Assembly (NCBI RefSeq): GCF_000716715.1
Contig: NZ_JNYJ01000015.1
Span: 62,001 to 126,000, forward strand
Length of the DNA stretch: 64,000 nt
Direction of reading: 5' to 3'
Source of the DNA: Dactylosporangium aurantiacum
Lineage (GTDB): Bacteria; Actinomycetota; Actinomycetes; Mycobacteriales; Micromonosporaceae
Made by a program: the position numbers and the translations under genes. The notes below the pieces were generated by a model. The model did no database searches. It saw nothing but the letters and a program-made list of their open reading frames with translations, and was not told where the DNA came from. Positions 23,389 to 30,942 of this stretch are shown piece after piece. The stretch's first letter is position 1; each line of letters starts with the position of its first letter.

Positions 23389-24615
23389 TCAGGCGGCTTC
23401 GCGGCCGGTGGTGCCGGCGGTCGCCTGGCCGGGGATCAGCCGGAGCCGGCGCTGCGGGGGAGTGCTGCCAGGGCTCGGCGGTGGGTCGCCGGCGTCCGGT
23501 GACGGGCCGGCGGGGCCCGAGGAGGGCCCGCCGGTGGACCGGCGGGACGGTGGGCGGCCGGGGTCGAGGGCGGGGCGGGTGAGGGCGATGACGATCGCGT
23601 AGCCGGCGAGGACGAAACCGTGGCTGAGCAGCCGTGCCGTCTCGACCCGGCCGGCGAGGACGTCGTTGACGCTGAGCAGGGCGAGCAGCGCCACGAACGC
23701 GGTCAGCATCGGCAGCGCGCCGGCGGGGCGTCCGCGGCGGCTGGCGATCCAGCCGAAGCCGGCGCCGATGGCGACGTTCCAGGCGGCTGACTCGTGCCAC
23801 AGGTGCCCGGAGCCCTCACCGTGCAGCTGCGCGGCGGTGGCGGCGTTGGTGACCTGGGCGATGCCGAGCACGAACTGGGCCGCCCCGAACGCGCCGAGCA
23901 GCACCCGCAACGCCACGACCAGGGTCCGCCGGCCCGCGCCGCCGGTGAAGCGCCCGCGCCCGGCACCCCGCCCGGCACCCCGCCCAGCACCGGCTCCAGC
24001 ACCCTGCCCGGCAGCCCGTCCAGCACCCTGCCCGGCAGCCCGTCCAGCACCCTGCCCGGCAGCCCGTCCGGCGGCCAGTCCAGCGGCCCGCCCGGCGCCA
24101 CGGTCGGTAATACGCCCGGCAAGACGGGTGAGGGCGTCGAGCCCGGTGCGGGTGGCGAGCCGTCGACCGGGCGGCGGACCGTCGGGGGGCAGCGAACCGT
24201 TGGCGGGCGGCGATGCCGGTGCCGTGCCGGCGGCCAGCGCGGCCCGCGAACCGTTGGCGGGTGGTGGTGCCGCTGTCACCTCCACGGCCTGCGGGGCGTC
24301 TGTCACCCCGAGGGGGCGCGGGGCACCTGTCGACGCGGTGGGTTGCGGAGCGGGCGTCGGTGACGGGGGCAGCACGCCGTGGGCGTCGAGGGTGGCGAGG
24401 AGGTCGTCGACGCCGGCTGTGGGCAGGGTGGGCACCTGCTGGACGCGGAACAGCCGGGTGGCGGTGATCGCGTCGGCGTGCCAGGCGCGGCAGCCGGCGC
24501 AGCGGGCCAGGTGCGCGTCGGTCAGGGCGGCGTCGAGCGGCTCGGGCTCACCGTCGAGGCGGGCCGAGAGCGCCTCACGGAAGGCCTCGCAACCGGCGGC
24601 TGGTGAACGCTCCAC
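23389..24615 (-). CDS. Orphan zinc-finger anti-sigma-like membrane protein
   Basis: A 408-residue protein. The N-terminus has the zf-HC2 pattern: Cys9, LSARLDGE, then AHLARCAGCRAWH (HxxxCxxC), the zinc-binding anti-sigma fold. A long disordered linker (about residues 80-215) includes a tandem repeat GRAAGQGA encoded by 24-bp DNA repeats. Then come about four transmembrane helices (TLVVALRVLLGAFGAAQFVLG; AAWNVAIGAGFGWIA; MLTAFVALLALLSVNDVLA; GFVLAGYAIVIALT) and a Pro/Ser-rich tail. No sigma factor gene is adjacent, so its partner is elsewhere. ATG 24615. The topology puts the zinc finger in the cytoplasm. Confidence 0.78.
   Translation of the reverse strand: MERSPAAGCEAFREALSARLDGEPEPLDAALTDAHLARCAGCRAWHADAITATRLFRVQQVPTLPTAGVDDLLATLDAHGVLPPSPTPAPQPTASTGAPRPLGVTDAPQAVEVTAAPPPANGSRAALAAGTAPASPPANGSLPPDGPPPGRRLATRTGLDALTRLAGRITDRGAGRAAGLAAGRAAGQGAGRAAGQGAGRAAGQGAGAGAGRGAGRGAGRGRFTGGAGRRTLVVALRVLLGAFGAAQFVLGIAQVTNAATAAQLHGEGSGHLWHESAAWNVAIGAGFGWIASRRGRPAGALPMLTAFVALLALLSVNDVLAGRVETARLLSHGFVLAGYAIVIALTRPALDPGRPPSRRSTGGPSSGPAGPSPDAGDPPPSPGSTPPQRRLRLIPGQATAGTTGREAA
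24001..24072. repeat. Three 24-bp tandem repeats inside the anti-sigma-like gene
   Basis: Units 24001-24024, 24025-24048 and 24049-24072 are identical or nearly so, each encoding eight residues of the Gly/Ala/Arg/Gln linker. The number is in frame, so copy-number change would alter only linker length. Confidence 0.85.
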
Positions 24616-24699
24616 GCTCCGATGGTGCCAGACGCGCCGCCTGCTGGGGGAATCCGCGCGGGACCCGGCGCACGCGGCAGGCGCGCGGCCGGGGAACGG

Positions 24700-25035
24700 T
24701 CAGGCGAGGGCGGCGGCCGCGTCCGGGACGGTGTCGTGGAGGGTGAAGACCTTGTCCAGGCCGGTGATGCTGAACACCCGGCGGACGCGGTCGTCGGGGC
24801 AGACGAGGCCGAGGGCGCCGCCGAGCTCCCGGACCCGGTTGTGGGCGCCGATGAGGACGCCGAGGGTCGTGGAGTCCATGAAGGTGACCGCCGTCAGGTC
24901 GATGATCACCTTGCCGTCGCCCTCGTCGAGGGCGGTGGTGATCGTCTGGCGCAGCTGCGGTGCGGTGCTGACGTCGAGTTCGCCGTCCGCCCGGACCACG
25001 CTGTGCCCACTGAACGCCGAGATCGAGAACGCCAT
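24700..25035 (-). CDS. STAS-domain anti-anti-sigma factor
   Basis: A 111-residue single STAS domain of the SpoIIAA/RsbV type: start MAFSISAFSGHSVVRADGELDVSTAPQL, then KVIIDLTAVTFMDSTTLGVLIG, where the Ser after MD is the phosphorylatable residue, and GLVCPDDRVRRVFSITGLDKVF. It would bind an RsbW-type kinase when unphosphorylated, and the PP2C and RsbW-like domains of the 1247-residue protein at 16195 are possible partners (inference). The ATG at 25035 gives the canonical domain start; the frame upstream is antisense. Divergent from the response regulator with 99 bases between. Confidence 0.88.
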   Translation of the reverse strand: MAFSISAFSGHSVVRADGELDVSTAPQLRQTITTALDEGDGKVIIDLTAVTFMDSTTLGVLIGAHNRVRELGGALGLVCPDDRVRRVFSITGLDKVFTLHDTVPDAAAALA

Positions 25036-25134
25036 CCGACAAATCTCCACTTCATGGGTAGCGGTATGACCGTAGCGGGTCTTGCGGCAGGCGTTATCGT
25101 GGGGCCGGAAACACGCTGCTGGGGAGGACGCTCG

Positions 25135-25590
25135 ATGAGCACCGTAGACGACGCGCCGTCGGGCGTGCCGATCGAGATCCTGCTGGTCGAGGACGACCCG
25201 GGAGACGTGCTCATCACGCGGGAGGCGTTCGCCGAGCACAAGGTGTCCAACCGGCTGACGGTGTGCACCGACGGGGCGGACGCGCTGCGGTTCCTGCGCC
25301 GTGAGGGTGCGTATGTGGGCGCGGCCCGGCCCGACATCGTGCTGCTGGACCTCAACCTGCCCGGCATCGACGGGCGGGCGGTCCTCGCCGCGATCCACGC
25401 CGACCCGGCGCTCAACGACATCCCCGTGGTGGTCCTCACCAGCTCCCGGACGGAGCAGGACTACCTGCGCAGCCGTGAGCTGCGGGTGGACACGTACATC
25501 ACCAAGCCCGTCGACTTCGACAGCCTCATGCACGTGGTGCGCCGGATCGAGACGTTCTTCATCAGCGTCCGGCGGGCCGCCACCGCATGA
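25135..25590 (+). CDS. Single-domain response regulator (Rcp1-like)
   Basis: A 151-residue receiver domain with no output domain: IEILLVEDDPGDVLITREAF (acidic pocket), phospho-acceptor Asp72 in DIVLLDLNLPGIDG, VVVLTSSRTEQDYLRS and the Lys in TYITKPVDFDSL. The long alpha4 insert and VEDDPGD start match regulators of the Rcp1 kind that serve phytochrome-like or hybrid kinases. ATG at 25135 with GGGGAGG upstream. The stop codon lies inside a 28-bp tandem repeat. A phosphodonor is not adjacent; the kinase at 16195 is one candidate. Confidence 0.88.
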   Translation: MSTVDDAPSGVPIEILLVEDDPGDVLITREAFAEHKVSNRLTVCTDGADALRFLRREGAYVGAARPDIVLLDLNLPGIDGRAVLAAIHADPALNDIPVVVLTSSRTEQDYLRSRELRVDTYITKPVDFDSLMHVVRRIETFFISVRRAATA

Positions 25591-25650
25591 AGAGGTGCGG
25601 CGGACTGCCACCGCATGAAGACGTGCGGCGGGCTGCCACCGCATGAAGAC
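25567..25650. repeat. 28-bp tandem repeat across the response-regulator stop codon
   Basis: Units begin at 25579, 25607 and 25635 (GCCACCGCATGAAGA...), with a partial unit before 25579. The TGA stop of the regulator is in the first unit. Each junction can fold as an imperfect 8-bp hairpin (TGCGGCGG with CCACCGCA). Origin unknown; perhaps slippage of a terminator-like hairpin. Confidence 0.75.
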
Positions 25651-25654
25651 CGGG

Positions 25655-25669
25655 CCCCGACCGTCGGGG
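25655..25669. terminator. Bidirectional hairpin between convergent genes
   Basis: CCCCGA-CCG-TCGGGG, a 6-bp stem with a triloop, nested inside a wider GGGCCC/GGGCCC pairing (25651-25683). Sits between the response regulator and the beta-glucosidase stops. Confidence 0.6.
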
Positions 25670-25699
25670 ACGGCCAGGGCCCGATCAGCGGGAGCCGGG

Positions 25700-27103
25700 T
25701 TACGGGGCGTCGATGGCGTTGCGGGCGATGGCCGCGGCGAACCAGTGCCCGGAGGACTTCACCGTGCGGTTGAGCGTGTCGTAGTCGACGTGGATGAGGC
25801 CGAAGCGGCGGCTGAAGCCGAACGCCCACTCGAAGTTGTCCAGCAGTGACCAGGCGAAGTACCCGCGCAGGTCGACCCCGGCGGTGATCGCCTCGTGGAC
25901 GGCGGCCAGGTGCCCCCGCAGGTAGTCGATGCGCTCAGGGTCGTGGATCGCGCCGTCGGCGGTGGGGCGGTCGTCGTAGGCGGCGCCGTTCTCGGTGACG
26001 TAGACAGGGCGGTCGCCGTAGTCGCGGCGGATGCGCAGCAGCAGGTCGCGCAGCCCGGTCGGGTCCACGGACCAGCCCATGTGCGTGACGGGCCCGGGGG
26101 TGGGGTGGAAGCGCACGTGCTGCGCCGTCGGGTAGGGGGTGCCCTCGTCGAGGGTGCCGTCGGTCGCGGCGCTGACCAGGTCGGGCTGGTAGTAGTTCAC
26201 GCACACCGCGTCGATCGGCTGCGAGACGACGTCCAGGTCGCCGGTCCGCACGTACGACATGTCGGTGATGCCGGCGATGTCGGCGACGGTGTCGGCCGGG
26301 TACGTGCCGCGCAGCACCGGCTCGAAGAAGATGCGGTTGAGCAGGCCGTCGATGCGCCGGGCCGCGTCCACGTCGGCGGGGGCGTCGGTGCAGGGGCGCA
26401 CCGCGCCGGCGTTCAGGGCGACCGACACCTGGCCGGTCACCCCGGCCGAGCGCAGCGCCGCCACGCCCAGGCCGTGCGCCAGCAGCAGGTGGTGGGTGGC
26501 GACCAGGGCGTTGAGGTGGCCGCGCCGGCCGGGCGCGTGCCCGCCGGTGCCGTACCCGAGGAACGCCGAGCACCAGGGCTCGTTCAGCGTGTTCCACAGC
26601 GCGACGCGGTCGCCAAGCCGGGCCGCGACGGCCGCCGCGTAGTCGCCGAAGCGCAGCGCGGTGTCCCGGTTGGTCCAGCCGCCCGCGTCCTCGAGCTCCT
26701 GCGGCAGGTCCCAGTGGTACAGCGTCGCGGTCGGCCGCACGCCGGCGGCGAGCAGCTCGTCGACGAGGCGGTCGTAGAAGCCGAGGCCGGCCTCGTTGAC
26801 GCCGTTGCCGCCGGCGGGGCGCACCCGCGGCCAGGCGATGGAGAACCGGTACGCCGACAGCCCCAGCTGCCGCATCAGTGCGACGTCGTCGCGGTAGCGC
26901 CGGTAGTGCCCCGTGGTGTGGGCGCCGGTGTCGCCGTTGTCGATGCGGCCGGGCTGGGCGGCGAAGGTGTCCCAGATCGACGGGGTGCGGCCGTCGGCGT
27001 CCACGGAGCCCTCGATCTGGTAGGCGGCGGTCGCCGCGCCCCACCAGAAGTCCGAGGGGAACGTCAGGACATCCTTCGCGGTCTGCACCGCTGTCGTGCT
27101 CAC
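25700..27103 (-). CDS. GH1 family beta-glucosidase
   Basis: Hydrolyses terminal beta-glucosyl residues of cello- or laminari-oligosaccharides. No signal peptide, so cytoplasmic. GH1 hallmarks in order: FPSDFWWGAATAAYQIEG near the N-terminus, YRFSIAWPRV, LYHWDLPQEL, the acid/base Glu in WNTLNEPW, NYYQPDLV, the nucleophile Glu in PVYVTENGAAYDD and the glucose-binding SLLDNFEWAFGFSRRFGLIHVDY. Length (467 residues from the chosen GTG) is normal. Start uncertain: a TTG at 27130 and several GTGs at 27115-27103 follow GGGGAA; I chose GTG 27103. A 20-bp LacI-type operator lies at 27141-27160, upstream. Probably repressed by the LacI protein at 30943. Confidence 0.94.
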   Translation of the reverse strand: MSTTAVQTAKDVLTFPSDFWWGAATAAYQIEGSVDADGRTPSIWDTFAAQPGRIDNGDTGAHTTGHYRRYRDDVALMRQLGLSAYRFSIAWPRVRPAGGNGVNEAGLGFYDRLVDELLAAGVRPTATLYHWDLPQELEDAGGWTNRDTALRFGDYAAAVAARLGDRVALWNTLNEPWCSAFLGYGTGGHAPGRRGHLNALVATHHLLLAHGLGVAALRSAGVTGQVSVALNAGAVRPCTDAPADVDAARRIDGLLNRIFFEPVLRGTYPADTVADIAGITDMSYVRTGDLDVVSQPIDAVCVNYYQPDLVSAATDGTLDEGTPYPTAQHVRFHPTPGPVTHMGWSVDPTGLRDLLLRIRRDYGDRPVYVTENGAAYDDRPTADGAIHDPERIDYLRGHLAAVHEAITAGVDLRGYFAWSLLDNFEWAFGFSRRFGLIHVDYDTLNRTVKSSGHWFAAAIARNAIDAP

Positions 27104-27140
27104 ACCCACCACCACTTCCCCGTGCGTCAACAGATAGGAG

Positions 27141-27160
27141 CTTGGAGAGCGCTCTCCAAG
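27141..27160. promoter_or_regulatory. LacI-family operator before the beta-glucosidase
   Basis: Perfect 20-bp palindrome CTTGGAGAGCGCTCTCCAAG, 38 bases before the GTG. On the minus strand a TTGACA (complement of 27196-27201) stands upstream, so the operator would lie at or just past the transcription start. The core matches the other four copies in this block and resembles the CebR/CelR-type sites of actinobacterial cellulose regulons. Confidence 0.85.
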
Positions 27161-27262
27161 CCGTGTGACCAGACTGCGACGTGGCGTGTCCGGGTGTCAA
27201 GGTGCCGCGGAGCGCGCTTCTGCGCGTACCGGACAAAAAGCCACCAAAGAAATCTCGCACTC

Positions 27263-27318
27263 TTGACACGCGGGAAACAGCGGGGCAACACTGCGACCTA
27301 TTGGAGAGCGCTCTCCAA
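27263..27318 (+). promoter_or_regulatory. Promoter and LacI operator of the GH16-like gene
   Basis: TTGACA at 27263-27268 with a weak -10 near 27287, then the perfect 18-bp palindrome TTGGAGAGCGCTCTCCAA at 27301-27318, near the expected transcription start and 42 bases before the GTG. Same core as the beta-glucosidase operator. Confidence 0.75.
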
Positions 27319-27360
27319 AACCGCCCGCCGCGCCTCCTCACCCCTCAGCAAGGAGCTCAC

Positions 27361-30300
27361 GTGCATCCGGCACACGCTTCCGCCCCCGCCTGGCGGAGAC
27401 TGCTCAGTTCGCGATGGCGCATCGCCCTGGTCCTCGCCGTCGTCGCCGCCATCGCTGTCGTCGTCGCGCCGTTCGCGCGCGCCGCGGACAGCCTGATCTC
27501 GCAGGGCAAGCCCGTCACGTCGTCGTCCGACCAGGCGCCCGACGTGGCCGCCAGCTTCGTCAACGACGGCAACGCCGGCACCCGCTGGAGCAGCCAGTGG
27601 AGTGACCCGCAGTGGATCCGCATCGACCTGGGTGGTCCCGCCACCATCAGCCAGGTCGTGCTGCAGTGGGAGGGCGCCTACGGCAAGTCCTTCAAGATCC
27701 AGACGTCGACGAACGACACCACCTGGACCGACATCTACTCCACCACGACGGGCGCCGGCGGCACGCAGACGCTCAACGTCTCCGGCTCCGGCCGCTACGT
27801 GCGCATGAGCGGCACCGAGCGCGGCACGGGTTACGGCTACTCGCTGTTCGAGTTCAAGGTGTACGGCTCCCTCGACGGCAGCACCAACCCGGGCACGTGC
27901 AACACCGCGACGAACGCCGCGCAGGGCAAGACCGCCACCGCCTCCAGCGTCGAGGGCGCCGGCACGCCGGCCTCCGCCGCGGTCGACGGCGACGCCGGCA
28001 CCCGGTGGAGCAGCCAGTTCAGCGACCCGCAGTGGCTGCAGGTGGACCTGGGCAGCAAGCAGAGCATCTGCCAGGTCGTGCTGCAGTGGGAGGGCGCCTA
28101 CGGCAAGGCCTTCCAGATCCAGGTCTCCGACAACGCCACCAGCTGGACCGACGTGTACGCCACCAGCACCGGCACCGGCGGCACCCAGACCATCCCGGTG
28201 ACGGGCGCCGGCCGGTACGTGCGCATGTACGGCACGGCCCGCCCCGGCGGCTACGGGTACTCGCTGTGGGAGTTCAAGATCTCCACCGGCGGCGGCACCA
28301 CGACCACCCCGCCGATCAGCACCAGCCCGTCGACGAGCACGTCGCCGTCGCAGGACCCCAACTGGACCACCGTCTGGACCGACACGTTCGACGGCCCGGC
28401 CAACACCTCGCCGAACGCGGCCAACTGGCTGCTGCGCACGGGCACGCAGTACCCGGGTGGCGCGGCGAACTGGGGCACCGGCTCGGTCGAGACGGCCAGC
28501 GCGTCGACCGCGAACGTCTACCTCGACGGCGCCGGCAAGCTCAACATCAAGGCGATCCGGGACGGCGCCGGCGCGTGGACGTCGGGCCGCATCGAGACCC
28601 AGCGGACCGACTTCCAGGCCGCCGCGGGTGAGCAGGTCAAGTTCACCGCCGTGCTCAAGCAGCCGGACGTCGCCAACGGCGACGGCTACTGGCCGGGCTT
28701 CCGGGCCACCGGCGCCGCCTACCGCGGCAACTACACCAACTGGCCGGGTGTCGGCGAGACCGACATCATGACCGACGCCAACGGCCGCAGCCAGCTGTCG
28801 CAGACCCTGCACTGCGGCACCGCCCCGGACGGGCCGTGCGGTGAGTACAACGGTCGCACCTCCGGCCTGGCCAGCTGCGTCGGCTGCCAGACCGGCTACC
28901 ACGAGTACACCCAGGTCATCGACCGCACGAAGACCGACGAGGAGATCCGCTTCTACCTCGACGGCAAGCAGTCGTGGATCGTGCGCAAGAGCCAGGTCGG
29001 CGTCACCGCGTGGAACGCGGCCGTCCAGCACGGCTTCTACCTGCGCCTCGACCTGGCCATCGGCGGCGCGTGGCCGAACGCCGTGGCCGGCTACACCGTG
29101 CCCACCCCGCAGACCACGTCCGGCGGCATCCTGTCCGTCGACTCGGTCACCGTGGCCAGGCAGACCGGCACCACGCCGGCCGCGATGACGGACCCGGCCA
29201 CCCCGGCCGGCCCGAGCGTCGTCAAGGTCACCGGCTCGCAGGGCAACTGGCAGCTGCAGGTCAACGGCCAGCCGTACGAGGTCAAGGGCCTCACCTACGG
29301 CCCGCCGCAGGCCGCCGCCGACGGGTACATGCGCGACCTGAAGAACATGGGCGTCAACACGATCCGCACCTGGGGCGTGGACGACGCGAACACCCCGACG
29401 CTGCTCAACCGGGCCGCGCAGCAGGGCATCAAGGTGATCGTCGGGCACTGGCTCAACCAGGGCGCCGACTACGTCAACGACACCACGTACAAGAACAACA
29501 CCAAGACCGAGATCGTGAACCGGGTCAACGCGCTCAAGAACAACCCGGGCGTGCTGATGTGGGACGTCGGCAACGAGGTCATCCTGACCATGCAGGACCA
29601 CGGCCTGTCCGCGGCCGAGGTCGAGGCCCGCCGCGTGGCGTACGCCAAGTACGTCAACGAGCTGGCGATCGCGATCCACGCCGCCGACCCGAACCACCCG
29701 GTCACCTCGACCGACGCGTACACCGGCGCCTGGCCCTACTACAAGAACAACGCCCCGGCGCTGGACCTGCTCGCGGTGAACTCCTACGGCGCGATCAACA
29801 ACATCAAGCCGGACTGGATCGCCGGCGGTTACACCAAGCCGTACGTGGTGACCGAGGCCGGCCCGGCCGGTGAGTGGGAGGTCCCCAACGACGTCAACGG
29901 CGTGCCGACCGAGCCGACCGACCTGCAGAAGCGGGCGGGCTACACGGCGAGCTGGAACGCCATCAAGAGCCACCCCGGCGTGGCGCTCGGCGCGACCGAG
30001 TTCCACTACGGCCTGGAGAACGACTTCGGCGGAGTCTGGCTCAACACGTACGGCGGCGGCTGGCGCCGGCTCGGGTACGGCGCGCTGAAGCAGGCCTACA
30101 CCGGCACGCCGCTGCCCAACACGGCACCGGAGATCACCAGCATGACGGTCGGCAACCAGACCGCCGTGCCCGCCGGTGGCACGTTCACCGTGAACGTCGC
30201 CGCGACCGACCCGAACAACGACACCATCCGGTACAACGTGATGATCAGCGACAAGCACATCACGGGGAACACCGGCTTCCGCAACGTCCGGTTCACCGAG

Positions 30301-30828
30301 AACGGCTCCACCTTCACGGTGACCGCCCCGGAGACGCTGGGCGTGTGGAAGGTCTACGTCTACGCCTTCGACGGCCAGGGCAACGTCGGCATCGAGACGA
30401 AGTCGTTCCGGGTCGTGCCGCCGGTCATCGCCGGGACCAACATCGCGCAGGGCAAGACCGTGACCGCGTCGACGTACCAGCCGACCGGCACCAACGGCCC
30501 GCAACTGCCGTCCTACGCGACCGACAACAACTACGGCACCCGGTGGGCGTCGGAGTGGGTCGCCACCGCGTGGTGCACGGTTGACCTCGGCAGCAAGCAG
30601 ACCTTCAACAAGGTCTTCCTGGCCTGGGAGGCGGCGTACGCGACCGGCTACCAGATCCAGACGTCCGACGACAACAACACCTGGACGACGATCTACTCGA
30701 CGACCACCGGCAACGGCGGCTTCGACGAGATCAACGTCAACGGCAACGCCCGGTACGTGCGGATGAACGGCACGGCCCGGGCCACCACCTACGGCTACTC
30801 GCTGTGGGAGTTCGGGGTCTACCGGTAA
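27361..30828 (+). CDS. Large secreted glucan-active protein: 2 discoidin + GH16-like + TIM-barrel glycosidase + Ig-like + discoidin
   Basis: An 1155-residue exported protein. Signal peptide within residues 1-42 (RIALVLAVVAAIAVVVAPFARA). Two F5/8-type C (CBM32-like) carbohydrate-binding domains at about 43-170 and 184-309, Ser/Thr/Pro linker, a GH16 laminarinase-type jelly roll at about 335-600, a TIM-barrel of GH2/GH5 type at about 630-1000 (Glu739 in GNEV as acid/base, Glu832 in VVTEAGPAGEWE as nucleophile), an Ig-like module, and a third discoidin domain at about 1027-1155. The GH16 active-site motif reads E466-T-D468-I-M-T471: the third acidic residue (acid/base Glu) of ExDxxE is Thr, so this domain may only bind. 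GTG 27361 has AGGAG 6 bases upstream. Presumably delivers glucosides to the adjacent beta-glucosidase. Confidence 0.88.
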   Translation: MHPAHASAPAWRRLLSSRWRIALVLAVVAAIAVVVAPFARAADSLISQGKPVTSSSDQAPDVAASFVNDGNAGTRWSSQWSDPQWIRIDLGGPATISQVVLQWEGAYGKSFKIQTSTNDTTWTDIYSTTTGAGGTQTLNVSGSGRYVRMSGTERGTGYGYSLFEFKVYGSLDGSTNPGTCNTATNAAQGKTATASSVEGAGTPASAAVDGDAGTRWSSQFSDPQWLQVDLGSKQSICQVVLQWEGAYGKAFQIQVSDNATSWTDVYATSTGTGGTQTIPVTGAGRYVRMYGTARPGGYGYSLWEFKISTGGGTTTTPPISTSPSTSTSPSQDPNWTTVWTDTFDGPANTSPNAANWLLRTGTQYPGGAANWGTGSVETASASTANVYLDGAGKLNIKAIRDGAGAWTSGRIETQRTDFQAAAGEQVKFTAVLKQPDVANGDGYWPGFRATGAAYRGNYTNWPGVGETDIMTDANGRSQLSQTLHCGTAPDGPCGEYNGRTSGLASCVGCQTGYHEYTQVIDRTKTDEEIRFYLDGKQSWIVRKSQVGVTAWNAAVQHGFYLRLDLAIGGAWPNAVAGYTVPTPQTTSGGILSVDSVTVARQTGTTPAAMTDPATPAGPSVVKVTGSQGNWQLQVNGQPYEVKGLTYGPPQAAADGYMRDLKNMGVNTIRTWGVDDANTPTLLNRAAQQGIKVIVGHWLNQGADYVNDTTYKNNTKTEIVNRVNALKNNPGVLMWDVGNEVILTMQDHGLSAAEVEARRVAYAKYVNELAIAIHAADPNHPVTSTDAYTGAWPYYKNNAPALDLLAVNSYGAINNIKPDWIAGGYTKPYVVTEAGPAGEWEVPNDVNGVPTEPTDLQKRAGYTASWNAIKSHPGVALGATEFHYGLENDFGGVWLNTYGGGWRRLGYGALKQAYTGTPLPNTAPEITSMTVGNQTAVPAGGTFTVNVAATDPNNDTIRYNVMISDKHITGNTGFRNVRFTENGSTFTVTAPETLGVWKVYVYAFDGQGNVGIETKSFRVVPPVIAGTNIAQGKTVTASTYQPTGTNGPQLPSYATDNNYGTRWASEWVATAWCTVDLGSKQTFNKVFLAWEAAYATGYQIQTSDDNNTWTTIYSTTTGNGGFDEINVNGNARYVRMNGTARATTYGYSLWEFGVYR

Positions 30829-30840
30829 GTACGGCGACTC

Positions 30841-30870
30841 GGGCGGGCGGCTCCGGCCGCCCGCCCTTTC
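30841..30870 (+). terminator. Intrinsic terminator after the GH16-like gene
   Basis: GGGCGGGCGGC (30841-30851) pairs perfectly with 30856-30866 over a 4-base loop and is followed by TTTC. A textbook rho-independent signal for a high-GC genome. Confidence 0.88.
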
Positions 30871-30903
30871 GTCTGTATTTTCAACCAATTTCGTGCTATG
30901 TAG

Positions 30904-30919
30904 TGGAGAGCGCTCTCCA
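30904..30919. promoter_or_regulatory. LacI-family operator before the lacI gene itself
   Basis: Perfect palindrome TGGAGAGCGCTCTCCA, 24 bases before the ATG at 30943. TATGTA (30897-30902) just upstream is a possible -10; TATAAA (30930-30935) downstream would give an almost leaderless mRNA. Either way the site overlaps the promoter, which implies autoregulation. Confidence 0.82.
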
Positions 30920-30942
30920 TGCTCCGTGCTATAAAACCGGCC

